Of a DNA stretch of 64,000 bases, positions 33,701-46,263 are shown piece after piece. This DNA is from Asterias rubens. Its lineage: Eukaryota > Echinodermata > Asteroidea > Forcipulatida > Asteriidae. The notes beneath the pieces were generated by a model. It saw only the letters and a program-made list of their open reading frames with translations. It did not search any database and was not told where the DNA came from. The position numbers were made by a program, and so were the translations under genes. The stretch is taken from contig NC_047076.1 in NCBI RefSeq assembly GCF_902459465.1, positions 14,206,146-14,270,145 on the forward strand, in the 5' to 3' direction. How positions within the stretch are numbered: the first letter of the stretch is position 1; the number at the start of each line of letters is the position of its first letter.

Positions 33701-36700
33701 CATCACAATGTATTTATGTTTCTTCAAACGCGGCGACTGTGCCACGCGCACCATTTTGGTGGTTAATAGGTATACGTGTAAAAGCCACGTTGCATAAAAT
33801 GCCAATTCACTAAATAGCGCAAAGAGCGACCTTGCCCACGCCAACAGTATGGCGCATCCAAGATTATTCTGATGATGATGTCAGGTGAATTGGGTCCATA
33901 CATCAATCTCTGAATATGTAAAGTAAACACACTTCTCAGGAAATTCTCTTAAGATAATAATGATAATAATAAACCATTCTTATAGACTACACGTATTTGA
34001 ACTTTGTTTACAATAAGTGTGACCTTGTACATTCTTTGGCTAGTCTGGCAGGCAAGAGACTGACTGGTCATTCAAGAAAGTTAACATTTTATGTCATAAT
34101 TTCCACATAAATCCAAGAGTTATGAAAGTAAAAGCTGGACAAGTTTTACAATGTGCTCCCTTTCATCATATCAAAAGTTGATACAAATTGGACAGTGCAA
34201 TATCCTTAAAATATAAGGTTTTATAGTTTCTTCCATTAGGCTGTGTACAAATCATGCCTGCAGGAAGTCCAGGCTTTGTGGCTCTTTCGTAAACATGTGA
34301 TGTCACAGGTTACATCGTCTATATAGTGCAGTTCACCGTGAGGTCCCTATGCACTGTAAAAGGAAATCAACAATTGTCCAAAGAAAATAGATTTACCTGT
34401 GAATGGTAAGGTAGAGTCTCATGAGTTCTTTAAACATTTCATCGTCATAACCCAGCATTGCAGCAAAGTTTCCTGACCAGTCAAGATTGACATCAATGGG
34501 ACATACACTGGTTCCTTCTCTGTAGAGATTACGGTAGATAGTGGCAGCAACGGTAGTCAGCTTGGCACACAAATCCATAGCATCTTCATATGCATACTAC
34601 CAACAACAGACATCATACAATTATTAGTATTTATTTTAAAGGATTTGGGTTCCTTTTTGTAACACAAAACACAATGTCCACAGATTCCCATTAAACTTAC
34701 ACTGTTTGAAGATCATGATAGTAGAAAGTGTATCATAAAATATTAGTTAGAAATTTTAGAAATGAGAAAAACAATGTCATGAAAATACGTTTTTACATGC
34801 TAATATAATTTTCGTCTCATGATAACTTATAATAAAAAAATACATACATAAAATTTCAATTTCAAAGAGTAATAAAACTGGGCCTTTGAAACATTAGATG
34901 AACATCTTTACTGTACATCTTTACTGTGCATTTTCTACGTCTTCTCCTTCTCTTTGGAAAAAACTCCCCTTAACATCAAAGACGCACAAACTCTGGATAT
35001 ATTCAAACGACTTCTCAAAACTGACTTATTAAACTCTAACTAGTTTTGTTTGTTTTTCTTTTTTGACTTTGTACAGCGCATTGGGACTCTGTGTGTGATG
35101 CGCTTTACAAGAATGGTGTATTATTAGTATTATTATTATTAAATGTCACAATGGTCAAGTGGTAAGACTGCAGGACTTGCAATCACAAGGTTGTGGGATC
35201 AAATCTCCCAGCTAACCGCTGATTTCACAATGACTAGAATAAATATTGTCGTCTAGTTACTGAATCGCAGTTTTTTGATTTGTGTAATTTGTAATCATAG
35301 ACGTTAAACCAATGTTTGTGTGAGAGAAATTGGTTGCTGCCAGCTTGGTGTCTATATCCCTTTGTGGGAGTTTGCCGAGAAGATCATTCAAACAAACAAA
35401 CAAACAACAAACATCAAATCATTTACTACTTACTCACAAAGGGGCTAGTCATTAATGTCTATGCTTCATCCTTTATATGCATTGTAATTAACTAGTGAAA
35501 TATACCCAATGGCTATCAATATGTGTCACTAGTTAAGGTAAGAGTCTTTACTAATTCCCACTTCAGATTCGCATTGTCATGATTTGTACACATCTTCAAT
35601 TCCACTCTTTTAGTTTATACAGTTTTCTCAGTTTGTAGGCAGTTAATTTGAACTTTCCATTATTACATGGGTAAATAGCATTTGGTAGTAAATAATGTTT
35701 GGCAGCTATGAATATATTATCTACCAGGCCAAGCCACAGAAGTATGTTGTAAAAGAATTGTATACTTATTTATATTAGATTTGCCTAAAGGGTCTACATA
35801 GGTACTTTTTGTAGGACACAAAACACATTGCCACAGATTTACATTAAACGTACACAGTTTGAAGAAAATGATGGTAGAAAGCTTCCCTTGAAATGTTACT
35901 TGCTGAGGTGCTGAGATGAGTAAAACAAGTCAAGAAAATAGTTTTCACATTTTCATAACATTGTGTTACTCCTTCCTCAAAACCTACAGCACCTCAGCAA
36001 CTAACATTTTAAGGTACATATGTAAGCTATCTACTATCATTATCTTCAAGCGGTGCGTTTTATGCAAACCTGTGGACATAATATTTCATGTTACAAATAG
36101 TACCCAAAGTCTTCGATTACCAAGTGAAAGATATGAAGAGTGCATGTAAAGGCCGGTTTATAGTCAGTTGCGCGATGGTCGCCGATGGAAATCTTGATGC
36201 ACGATCCTAAAAACCCCCAGTTTATAGTCATCAGCGAGACCTAAAAAAACTGTGTCTTTTTTTTCGTACGTCAAGATTTCCATCGCCCGACCATCAAGCG
36301 AGCGACTATAACTCAGCACTAAGACTACCTACCTCCCAGTAAGATGCTTTGTTGACACCATCGGTATAGGCCTGTGCAAACTTACTATCACTGTTCATTG
36401 CAGTAATAGCTGCACTGAATTGTGACATAGGATGTAAGGATGATGGGAAGTTGTTCAGCATCTGAGCTACATGAGAAGGAACAGCCCCACGAGCAGCCCA
36501 CTCCTTGGACACTGCATCAGTCTGTCAACAAAGAATCAATCAATTCAAAAAACGTTATACCAAAATGTCACTTGTTTGCATCACTGCATGACCTGTATCA
36601 CCTGATTTTCAATGAAGCATTTTGCATCCCATGTAAGTAACACCCTGTTCAGACAGGCGCTCCATTGTTGCGCCGACCCAAATAGATTAGAAGCGACTCT

Positions 36701-39700
36701 AGGGCGACCCAATTAACTTTTTGTTTCAGACAGGTGAACTCAACCTACATGTAACATTTACATTTGGTTCGGCTCATAACAAGATCGACGTCTGAAACCA
36801 AGGCTACTAAATGGTAGTAAAGGCAGTGGACATTATTGGTAATTACTCAAAATAATTATAAAACCTTACTTGGTAATGAGTAATGGGGAGAGGTGATAGT
36901 ATAAAACATTGGGAGAAACGGCTCCCTCTGAAGTGATGTAGTTTATGAGAAAGAAGTAATTTTCCAGGAATTTGAATTCGAGACCTCAAGTTTAGAATTT
37001 GAAGTCTCGAAATCAAGCATCTGAAAGCACACAACTACGTGTGACAAGGTGGTTTTTTCTTTCATAGTTATCTCGCAACTTTGACGACCAATCAAGCTAA
37101 AATTTTCATAGGTTTGTTATTTTATGCATATTTTGAGATACAGCAAGTTAGAAGACTGGTCTTTGACAATTACCAAAGGTGTTCAATGTCTTTAATACCA
37201 TGTTAGATTGAATACCTGTTGTTGAGTTGGAAGCTCTCCCGTCATTAACAGCCAGAATAATCCTTCAGGGAGTGGCTCACTACCTCCTGGAGCTTTAGGC
37301 AACTTTTCTTGGCAGTCTGGAATGGTATGCCCACGGAAACGAATTCCTTCTTCTGCATCCAACACTGATGTTTCTGTGACTAAACCTTTGATACCACGCA
37401 TACCTCCATAGAGCTTAAATAAAACAAACAAACAAATAATGACAAATTAAAGGAAAAATATTCAAAAGCGTACAAATAGGATGACCTGGATGTAAGATGA
37501 ACAAGTGTCACGTTTTATGACGGGCAAAATACAAATTAAATCAAAGTTAAATTGGCTGATTTCCCAGAAGGCTTGAGATACTAGAATAACATCTCCCTGA
37601 TAACCGCACAATCAAATGACAAGAAGGAATTAAAAATTTCAAGAGAAAAAGTTTATGTATAAAAAACACATTTTGTTGGTAATTTGAAGTTTCTACAGTG
37701 CACATGCTAATATACACAATGACCAATGCTCATCATACATAAGTTGTAAATGAATGGTAAAAGCATACCTGATCCACCATGACTTCACCGATCACCTTAG
37801 TCCCATGACTCTTACGAAATGCTTGCACTTCCTTCTGCTTAATGGGCACCAAGTCAGCCATCACATCCTTCAAATTCTGCACAAATCAATCACAGTCAAC
37901 ATTCAAAGTATAGTTACAAATAATCTGCTTATATCAAAACTGATTTTCAAAAAGCAAAAAGTATTTTATCCTCTTATTCTTAAAGACACTGGGTACTATT
38001 AGTAATTGTCAAAGACCAGTCTTCTCACTTGGTGTATCTCAACATTTATGCATAAAATAACAAACCAGTGAAAATTTGAGCTTAATTGGTCGTCAAAGTT
38101 GCGAGATAACTATGAAGGAAAAAAACATCCTTGTCACACGAAGTTGTGTGCTTTCAGATGCTTGATTTCGAGACCTCAAATTTCAAATCTGAGGTCTTGA
38201 AATGAAATTCGTGGAAAATTACTTCTTGCTCAAAAACTATGGGACTTCAGAGGGAGCCGTTTCTAACAATGTTTTATAATATCAACCTCTCCCCATTACT
38301 CGTTACCAAGTAAGGATTTATGCTAATAATAATTTTGCTATCATGGAATATTAAACTCATGGTGTAATATTTCCATTACAAGTCATACTTACTGTTGAAT
38401 CCGAGACATTCCTCATTCCACAAGCCAATGATGGTAAGACATTCTAGTACAAACAAAAAACGCAAACAAAAACTGGTCAATCATCTACAACATGTCTTGT
38501 ATGAATAGGATAAATTAAATGCAATATTAAGTTAAAATAGATTTCAACTAACTACATTGGCCCTATCTTCCTTTTTTGGTGGAAGAGTAAAGCACTTTTC
38601 ACTTAAAACAATTACCAAGGTCCCTTGCTGCAATGCTGATTGTTAAGCAGTTGTCATGACGCATGGTGGCTGATTTAGGAAGTTTTCAAACAGCTTTTGA
38701 GCAAAAATACAACCAACCAATGTGCGCTTTGACGGTGCACACATCACTGGTAACCAGGGAATGACTGAAATCAGCGACATATATTAAGCTATTGCTAACA
38801 AGCTATGAACATGTTATCAAATTTGGATTTCATATTTAAGTGAAACAATTAATAATAATTTGTTGATTAGTTTTACCTAACGGTATACAAAATCCCAGAC
38901 AAAACCTAATCAATGAGAGATGATTTGATTATGTTTTATCAGTCAGGAATATTGTGTATAATCTTTGGGATTATTTTGATAGCAGCAATCAGACTACTGG
39001 GGTTGGGGGCAGGACTTTGTCACTTTGTGAAAACTGTGACAACATGATTGCATTTAAAACAAAATGAAATGTGCTTCTCTGTGTGTACTTGAACTGTACA
39101 CTTTGATGTGTGTCTGGCCTGTACCTGTATGCATAGTATGAAAAACCTTTGAGGGAAGGTCAGTTACAGTAAAACATGTCCAGGCACCAACATTCCCAAA
39201 CAAATCTTTTTCTCTTCTGAAAGTGTTAAGTCAAACTTGGCAGACTTAAATAAAATACATTGCAATCATATACACCAGTCCGGGCACGCAAGTAATGAGC
39301 ATCATGCCTTTTGCTGCGGTGTCTTTAGTGCCTAGATTATGCACGAAGACCCTGCAGTTGTTACATTTTGTCAATAGAGGGCGCTACCAATTTTATTTTG
39401 TCGGATTGGTCTATTGACCTACCACACAGCATTAAACAAGTGCATTCCCCAGTCATCTGACATCATTGATTCAGACAACACACCCCAAATCTTCAATTTA
39501 GGTGTTTTAGGGCCTATAGATATGAAATATTGCCATATGAAAGAAAATGGTGCCTGAAATATTCAGTTGATTTTGTGCAAAACCCAATATTCAATTTGGT
39601 TTTTCCCTTGAAAACATGACCACCTCATTTTACCTCATTTTATTAAATGTTACAGGTTGCATGATGTGTTTATTGTTTACTAGAAGATAATATTGAATTC

Positions 39701-40561
39701 ACTCTTCCAAAAACTATGGATGCATACTCAAAGCTTGTATTCCAGAATGATTTAGACAATCATGTAACGTACACAACGATGTAACGTGGGAAGGATGTGA
39801 TGGCGCCATACGGAAACTTTTCGAAACTATGATGATAATTGGTCCGCTATTCTAGAGGAGTAGCTAGGTCAGTGTGTAAATTTACATAAGACTAGGCCCT
39901 ATATATTTATAATATACTAAAAAGTCGGGGATCTTTATGATTTTATATGAAGTTACCCAAACGGTAGTTGCGATAACGTGGTATCTTTGAATTTGGTTAA
40001 TACATTATTATTAATTATAGGCCTACTTGAATCTATCTAAAAATCTATGAACAAATCCATCAAAAATATTTATTTACGTTACAATTTTTATAATAAATGA
40101 GCTTGCTTTTCAAATATATTGAAACACAATTTAAAACTCCGACCAGACAGCCAGAAATGGATTGAAAAATGCTTATTTTTAATACATTTTATTTGATCTT
40201 TTATCTACCGTATTATCTAGGCCTACTTATACTTTTGGTAGAAACCTCTGTAAAATTTATACAACAAAATTATGATTTGATTACATTTATGATGTACGTT
40301 GGTGCTGGAGGCAAGGATACAAAGGATATGGGGGGGGGGGGGTAGTTAGGAAGACTCAAACTTAACCGGTCTTATCAGCACTCAGACTCAGACAGAGATG
40401 GACAGAGGCAGGAATCATTGAAATTAAATCAGATAATTTTCAATTTCATATTGATTCATGACTCATGACAATTGACATGATGACTGATCGACCACACACA
40501 CTTTTCGACTTACTTTGGCTTGGAGAAATGTTCGTCTCGATATCACCTTCAGCAAAGACAT
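30703..40561 (-). CDS. CS: CS, mitochondrial citrate synthase
   Basis: Ten coding exons: 40514-40561, 38393-38443, 37769-37876, 37216-37413, 36333-36521, 34397-34596, 33539-33668, 32535-32636, 31019-31228, 30703-30867. Together they make 1401 bp, 466 aa, the same length as human CS, with GT/AG borders and consistent phases. The ATG exon encodes [16 protein letters not shown], a basic matrix-targeting peptide. The catalytic residues are present: His in NVSAHTVHL (mature His274 of the pig enzyme), His in [14 protein letters not shown] (His320) and Asp in NVDAHSG (Asp375). The enzyme condenses acetyl-CoA with oxaloacetate in the matrix, the first step of the TCA cycle. A TTGTTGCAG five bases before the ATG suggests an intron in the 5' UTR. 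The gene is head-to-head with PSMB3. Confidence 0.97.
31273..31600. repeat. MITE family A, right end cut off
   Basis: Starts AAGACAGTGGACACTATTGG and runs to the CTCTCCCTATTGCTAGTTG block, where unrelated sequence takes over. It lies in a CS intron. Confidence 0.75.
31815..32420 (+). repeat. Dispersed repeat L, copy 1 (inverted partner 63440-64000)
   Basis: Shares TAAAATCATGAGAAACAT, TCAAGTTGGAAATA, AATTCCACATTATTTC and GATTATTATGATAAAC, in order, with the reverse complement of 63440-64000. It contains an ATG at 31991-31993 followed by CAG/GTAAAC at 32006-32011, which resembles a very short first exon. It lies in the CS intron between exons 8 and 9, opposite to the CS strand. Confidence 0.7.
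33098..33482. mobile_element. MITE family A, best complete copy
   Basis: About 385 bp. Left end TTAAAGACAGTGGACACTAA and right end AATAGTGTCCACTGCCTG are inverted repeats of about 25 bp. Internal landmarks are AACAAACCTGTGAACGTTTG, GAGATAATAATGAAAGAAAA and GAGGGAGTCGTTTCTTACAA. At least twelve more full or partial copies occur here, in both orientations, in introns of NSUN6, HSPD1, CS and PSMB3 and in spacers. The structure is that of a non-autonomous DNA element; the superfamily is not evident. Confidence 0.85.
33715..33900 (-). mobile_element. Dispersed element family I, copy 3
   Basis: Inverted relative of 8519-8710: GCGGCGACTGTGCCACGCGC, CACCATTTTGGTGG, then ATGGCGCATCCAAGATTATT and ATTGGGTCCA. 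It lies in the CS intron between exons 6 and 7. Confidence 0.8.
34650..34815. repeat. MITE family B, half copy
   Basis: TTTTGTAACACAAAACACAA, GAAGATCATGATAGTAGAAA and ACAATGTCATGAAAATACG match the left half of 11447-11815; the mirror half is missing. Confidence 0.75.
35145..35395 (+). mobile_element. tRNA-derived SINE with (CAAA)n tail
   Basis: A box TGGTCAAGTGGTAAGAC, a possible anticodon loop in GGACTTGCAATCAC, B box GGGATCAAATCTC, then a body of about 180 bp (GTTTGTGTGAGAGAAATTGG). It ends in ACAAACAAACAAACAACAAAC. Loss of a clear acceptor stem argues against a true tRNA gene. It lies in a CS intron. Confidence 0.85.
35795..36118. mobile_element. MITE family B, full copy
   Basis: Left GTACTTTTTGTAGGACACAA and right TTGTTACAAATAGTAC-like end (written as TTACAAATAGTACCC) are inverted. 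The central CTTGCTGAGGTGCTGAG pairs with ACAGCACCTCAGCAACT. Confidence 0.8.
36148..36318. mobile_element. Fold-back MITE, 170 bp
   Basis: GGTTTATAGTCAGTTGCGCG at the left pairs with CGAGCGACTATAACTCAGC at the right. GATGGTCGCCGATGGAAATC pairs with GATTTCCATCGCCCGACCATC. It ends 14 bp from CS exon 5. Confidence 0.85.
36643..36812. mobile_element. Dispersed element family H, copy 2
   Basis: GTTCAGACAGGCGCTCCATTG at the left and GACGTCTGAAACCAAGG at the right, related to 9380-9662. It is followed directly by a family A MITE. Confidence 0.7.
36818..37195. repeat. MITE family A copy, complete
   Basis: AAAGGCAGTGGACATTATTGG to CCAAAGGTGTTCAATGTCTTT. It ends 21 bp from CS exon 4's donor end. Confidence 0.85.
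37980..38338. repeat. MITE family A copy
   Basis: TTAAAGACACTGGGTACTATT at the left; the right TIR is lost after ATGCTAATAATAATTTT. It lies between CS exons 2 and 3. Confidence 0.8.
38444..40513. other. First CS intron
   Basis: About 2.1 kb, AT-rich, with a 13-nt G tract at 40330-40342. No element with clear termini and no other exon was seen. Confidence 0.6.
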
Positions 40562-41212
40562 ATTGACTGCAACAAAAATGCAAAACAATATAAAGCAAAT
40601 AACTAGGAGGGTCAACGTTCAGACTCAATTGGAATTCAGTTCTGTCCGCTCTCGCTCCAACAACCCCCGTCGACCGTTCGAGTTATACAGTTCAGTTGTT
40701 AAGAGAGTGTGAGGGAGATTTGGGGCTGATGCATGCAGTGTGCAGTAAAATCGACCTACATCACTGTACTTTCGAAACAACGGCTTCAGCTCAAAAATCG
40801 GTTCAGGCTAGATTGGCCCCGCGGTTGTTTGGCCAGTTGTGCGTGTTTTTGCTTACATGCTCGGGGCTTCAGACGAAAGGACAGATCCTGAAGCCGAATC
40901 CAAAGTGGAAGCCGTGGTTTCGAAAAGGGCCTATTTGAAAGATACCAGACCAGAAAGGTATTATTTTCGTTGGTACTCGGTAAATCATTCGTGTACCTCA
41001 TATTAAGTTACTTACCAGCGAAGATGATAGTGCATTTCATGCATGTCATGTGTATGGAGCGGCTTCTTTGAGAAGTTACTGAAATTTGTACTCAGAATCA
41101 AGCTCCTATTCCCAAATCCTAAAGAAGAGAGTCCTTCATTCAAGAGAAGTACTAGCCACTTAATAGTAGTACCTTTGAATCCACCTCGCACAGCACATCA
41201 ATCAAATTCAAG
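40562..41212. promoter_or_regulatory. Bidirectional CS/PSMB3 promoter and 5' UTRs
   Basis: The two start codons face apart across 651 bp. The sequence is CpG-richer than its surroundings (CTCTCGCTCCAACAACCC, CCCGTCGACCGTTCGAG near 40.65 kb), with no TATA box near either start. A PSMB3 5' UTR intron is possible (AGAAAG/GTATTA near 40959). Confidence 0.65.
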
Positions 41213-44200
41213 ATGGTATGTTAATTATTTATGTATCAATAAATTCATCATTGACTGTTTTAATTTTTTATTGTTTGTTCTGACCTGTTTTGTTTGTTGT
41301 ATTGTATTGTAATTTTTATTTTTAATTGTTAAAAAAAAAATATACAAGGAAGTCATTATAATTATTGAATTTTGGTTGGTTGGAGTATGAAATGGTATTG
41401 ATATGTTCGCAGCAGCAGGGCACTGGTACGTAGTTGTACCGCCATGGCCGGCCAGAGACAGCTCTCTGAGTCTGACTCTGAGTCTGACCTCTGAGCTCGA
41501 CCATTCGGATAGTTGTTGCAAAAGAGCAATAGAGCTGGGAGCTTGGATGATTGGTCATCTTTAGTGGCTGAATTGAAACTACTATTTTCAGACTTTATTT
41601 TTTAGATTTTCTTCCAGTCCGAGTATTGTAATTTTTAGTTTTTTCATATTTTTAATTCACAGTATTTTTGTTTAACATAATAACACTTGAGTTGTTTGTT
41701 AATGTTTTAAGTAATGTCGTCACAGTTAGTAATGATTAACTTGGTATCATCATTTTGTTTTTCCTCTTTTTGTAGAGTATTATGTCATATAATGGCTCTG
41801 CCGTTCTGGCAATGATCGGCAAAGACTGTGTCGCTATAGCAGCTGATAGACGTTTTGGAATCCAAGCACAAACTGTTTCTATGGACTGCCAGAAGCTGTT
41901 TGAAATGGGTCCCAGGCTGTACGTTGGTCTTTCTGGTCTTGCCACAGATGTACAGACAGTGTAAGTACCATCTCTACTAGCCCATACAACTAAATATTGT
42001 TGTACTAGACTAGGCACTTAACAACACACCTTTTGCTTGTTCTGTATTCTGATTGGCTGAAACATGGTCACGTGGGGTGAATAGTGATCGTGCATGCGTG
42101 TTTTGCAGGAACAATGCCCGCTGGTCACTAGTTTTTGAAAATAGTGCCTGGTTACAGGGCCCTCTCTTGTCTTGAACCGTGAACAGCAACTCAGAACTTC
42201 CTTTCTTTTCCAGATTTCAGTTCTAATTTTACATTTAAGACCAAGGTGTGTTTACAAAACACAAATTTGCAATGAATAATTCGCAGCCGTTCAACTCTGG
42301 GCAACTCACTTGCTAATATCCTGTGAAAGGAAGGTTGTGACGTCAATTTAACGTCAAATTCGGTTCGTAGGAAGTATGATCCAGGCTTTACACTGTAAGA
42401 ATCAAATAAACTAATTGTGACATTTTGAGGCATTTAATATAAAAAAACTTAAAAATTATTACCATTTCACTACTTCCACATTATGTATGCAACTTAATGT
42501 AAAATTTAAAAAGAAAAAATGTTTATCATCTTTTGTTGCTCTCCTTTCCCCTCTCATTTTAGTGCTAATCGTCTGAAATTTCGTCTCAACCTGTACTGTC
42601 TGAGGGAAAACAGAGATATCAAGCCCAAGACATTTATGAATATGGTGTCAAACTTACTCTACGAGAGAAGGTGAGGAAACCTGCAACGCCCCACTGTGTA
42701 GACTTATTTGTAAAGGAATCATATGTCAGGCTTAAAGGCACTGGACACTATTGTTAAACACTCTAAATAAATGTTGGCATAAAAACTTACTTGGTAAGGA
42801 GCAACGGAGAGCTATTGATAGAATAAAACACAGTGATAAACAGCTCCCTGTGACAAAGATTTTGAGAAAGAGGTAATTTCTCACTAAAATATTAGCAGAC
42901 TTCAGGCCTGAAGCCTTTTATGAGACATCTGAAAGCACACAAATTTGTGTAACAAGGGTGTTTTTTCCTTAATTATTTTCTTGCAACTTCGATGACCAAT
43001 TGAGCCCAAATTTTCACAGGTTTCATTTTATGCTAGTAGGGATACACCCAGTGAAGTTAACAAACATGTCAAGTGCCTTTAAAGGCAGTGGATACTATTG
43101 GTAATTACTCAAAAAAGTTGTCAGCATAAAAACTTACTGAGTAATGAGTAATGGAGAGCTGCTGATAGTATAAAACATTGTGAGAAGCGGCTCCCTCTGA
43201 CGTATGTATTGTAATTTTTTAGAAAGAAGTAATTTCTCACTAAAATATTTGAACTGAGTTCAAGACCTCAGCTGAGTTCTTGAATTCAAGCATCTGAAAG
43301 CACACAACTTTTGCAACACGGGTGTTTTTTCTTCCATTATTATATCGTAACTTATACGACCAATTGAGTTCAAATTTTCACAGGTTTGCTATTTTATGCA
43401 TATGTTGAACTTTGTACCACTGTGCGTGCTTGTGTGAAGCAGACTGCGCTATGGTATTTGTGAAGATTCTTGTTTCCATGTGTGCACCACTGCTGTGTGT
43501 TATGCGTGAAAATTATGGGCTAAATCATTCCTTCATAGTATCACAGGCAAAGCGACGTGGGACTGTTGTTTTTTTGGTCTATTTTCTGTGCCATTTTTAG
43601 AGATGAATGTTGCACTCAGATATCCTTGAATATAATTTTTTTCAGGAAGAAAAAGCATGCTGGCAATAACAAGAAAAGGGAACGGCAAAAATTGTTGAAG
43701 GGCATTGCGGCAATTGGTGGGGGCAATGACGGCAAATGAAGTATCAGGGCTGCCCCTCTTGCTATTAGTCAACGTTTGCTTTGTACTTGGCTAGACCAAT
43801 CAACATTGCTTTGACCTTTTTCTTTGCTGCAGATTTGGACCATACTTCACAGAACCAGTTATTGCAGGACTTGATCCTAAAACCAGTGAGCCATTCATTT
43901 GTAATCTAGATCTGATTGGTTGTCCAATGTTTACTGATGACTTTGTAGTAGCTGGAACATGTACAGAACAACTTTATGGCATGTGTGAATCTCTCTGGGT
44001 GCCCAATCTGGTAAGTTTGGAATATCTATTTTTTTTCAATGTCATTGAGGATGTATATTATACAAATATAACATGGTTTGAGGTTGACTTGTCAATATTA
44101 TCTCCCTGAGGTATATTGGAAGTTGACTAACCGAGGGAACTAATTTGCCGAGTCTCGGGAACTATTTTGCCAGCTTCCAATACCGGGTGGAGCTCATATC

Positions 44201-46263
44201 GACTAATCATCCGTTATAAACCATGTTATATTTGTTTTACACTACTTCATACATATTCAGTTACCAGAACATGATTCGGAGCAAGGGTAAATGACGACTG
44301 TGAAATAAAATGCACATGATGAGTTTGTTCATATTTTGGATGTTCGCTAGAGCGATGTTAGTGCATGTATGCAACAGTACTACAATCATAAAGTGCATGA
44401 CAAGTAGAATGGCGCCCGGGCTGACCAGGGGCCAATTTCATAGAGCTGCTTAAGCAAAAAATTTGCTTAAGCACGAAAATAGCTCGCTTGTTTTACACAT
44501 GTTACTGGCCAAAATTTCATGCCATATACATGGCTTGTGACTGGTATTTAGCTGTTGTTTACTTAGCTTAACAATTGAGTGGAGTCTTGGCCGGTAATCT
44601 GATTTTACTAAGCAAGGATTTTTTTGCTTAAGCAAAATTTTGTGCTTAAGCAGCTCTATGAAATTGAGCCCAGTCGTACAGTGCTAATGTGCATGACAAG
44701 TATTGTCATGCGTCTAAACCATGTGCTGGATTACTCGCGTGCGCGCTTGGTAAATATAAAAATAAACACCTGGCACGTGATGATGACTATGTATGAGGTA
44801 TTAGTAATATAGACTAGTGTATTACTAACCCAATTACATGTGTGGGGTTGTAACTTACATTGGAGAGGTTTTAACTTGCATTAAAAGCAGTCGATGCTTG
44901 GAGTAAGATGCGTACACTTTAGTGACAATACTTTTACAGGTTCTTGTTAATGTTTGTCTTTTCACATGCTCCATAAGCAAGCACGATATAAACACAGCAC
45001 TACTACTGTCCTACTACAACTAGATTTAACACATCCTGAGCAGATAGGCATCTGCATAGTTAAATAATTTTGTTTACACTGCAAGCAGCAATGCACTGCA
45101 CAGATCACCAGTGAAAGGGCCCATAGAGATGATAAATATTATATTAAAGTATTTTTATATGTCAGACAGTTTCCCTATTCCTATTGGTGGAGAGCGCGTC
45201 ACATGGGGGTGTTTAAATGGTTGATAATGACCAGCTGGAGCTGTTTATAAGCGGATGTTTTCGGATAGGTTTAAGCGGTTAGCCCAGTTTCTGGGGGTGA
45301 TCAATCTCGCTGTGCCATTTTAAACCATAAATTTTACAGAGTTTCTTATTTAATTAGGTCTTTTAACCAATAAGGCATTTATGAATAGGAATAAAATAGT
45401 AGTCACTCGTTCTTAAACTGACGTTTAAAACCTTGCAGGGTCGTGGCCTTGCGATAAAGGCCTTCACCGCCAGGACCCTGCCGGTTTTAAACAGCAGTTT
45501 AAGAACTCGTCGCTACCCTTTTGTTCCCTTAATTCAACATTTATATTGACCATCACCTGATTACAGGAATAATTACGCAACAATTAGGTTATTTTTCCTG
45601 TAATGCATTAGTGGAGCTTGAAAATTGTCTGTTGTATTTGATAAAGTTTATAACCTGAAACGATACTTTGTTCATACTTTACTCTTGTGCTGCTTGATAT
45701 TGACAGGAGCCTGATGACCTTTTTGAGACAGCTTCTCAAGCATTACTAAATGCTGTAGATAGAGATGCAGTATCTGGTTGGGGAGCTGTGGTCCACATCA
45801 TGTGAGTAGCAATAGGACTAATCAAATAATAAACCTCCAGGGAAACTGACCAGCAGCCGATTTCGCAAAACACTAGGATTACTCCTATTTGGAGTTAGGA
45901 TGAGTAACTCGTCCTATCTTAGGATAAGTTTATTTCTTACTTTATTACGCCTTTTAACCAAAACTGAATGGGAATAAAAGAGTAGTGACTCGTTCTATCA
46001 CGGCCGTTTAAAACCTTGCAGGGTCGTTGTCGTGTGATAAAGGCCTCAGTCGAAGGCGAGGGCCTTTATCACATGGCAACTGCACTGCCTGATTTAAACG
46101 GCCATGAAAGAACTCGTCCCTACCCTTTTATTGCCATGTTTACACATTTTTCCTGTTGATATTTGTATTGATATTAATGTTCTTTTGTTTTCTTAAATTC
46201 TATGATTCTTACAGTGAGAAAGACAAAATCACCACAAGGACGGTGAAAGGAAGGATGGACTGA
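41213..46263 (+). CDS. PSMB3: PSMB3, proteasome subunit beta-3
   Basis: Six coding exons: 41213-41215, 41776-41960, 42563-42670, 43833-44010, 45707-45801, 46215-46263. They total 618 bp, 205 aa, the same as human PSMB3. The first exon supplies only the ATG (CAAGATG/GTATGTT). Exon 2 begins [20 protein letters not shown] and carries [11 protein letters not shown]; exon 4 has [14 protein letters not shown] and [14 protein letters not shown]; exon 5 has [17 protein letters not shown]; the end is TRTVKGRMD. As known for this family there is no propeptide and no N-terminal catalytic Thr, so it is a structural beta-ring subunit of the 20S core. The gene is intact. Introns carry family A MITEs and fold-back repeats. 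Confidence 0.97.
42011..42270. repeat. Partial relative of the 9.9-kb fold-back element
   Basis: ACACACCTTTTGCTTGTTCTG, GATTGGCTGAAACATGGTC and ACATTTAAGACCAAGGTGTG follow the same order as the left arm at 9944-10170. It lies in PSMB3 intron 2. Confidence 0.75.
42733..43411. repeat. Two tandem MITE family A copies
   Basis: Copy 1 runs from TTAAAGGCACTGGACACTATT to AAGTGCCTTT, and copy 2 starts in the next bases (AAAGGCAGTGGATACTATTG) and ends near GCATATGTTG. Both point the same way and lie in PSMB3 intron 3. Confidence 0.85.
44427..44672. mobile_element. Fold-back element related to family C
   Basis: GGGCCAATTTCATAGAGCTGC at the left and GCAGCTCTATGAAATTGAGCC at the right are near-perfect inverted repeats. 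TTAAGCAAAAAATTTGCTTAA repeats inside. Confidence 0.85.
45355..46142. repeat. Pair of fold-back elements (family F) around PSMB3 exon 5
   Basis: One at 45355-45545 and one at 45945-46142. Each has ACTCGTTCT, then GTTTAAAACCTTGCAGGGTCG, then GATAAAGGCCT, mirrored towards AAGAACTCGT and CTACCCTTTT. PSMB3 exon 5 (45707-45801) lies between them, and the second ends about 70 bp before exon 6. Confidence 0.8.

Noticed and set aside
40446-40938. Open frames overlapping the CS/PSMB3 intergenic space
   Set aside because: They are in other frames than CS exon 1 and show no homology; the region is promoter and 5' UTR.
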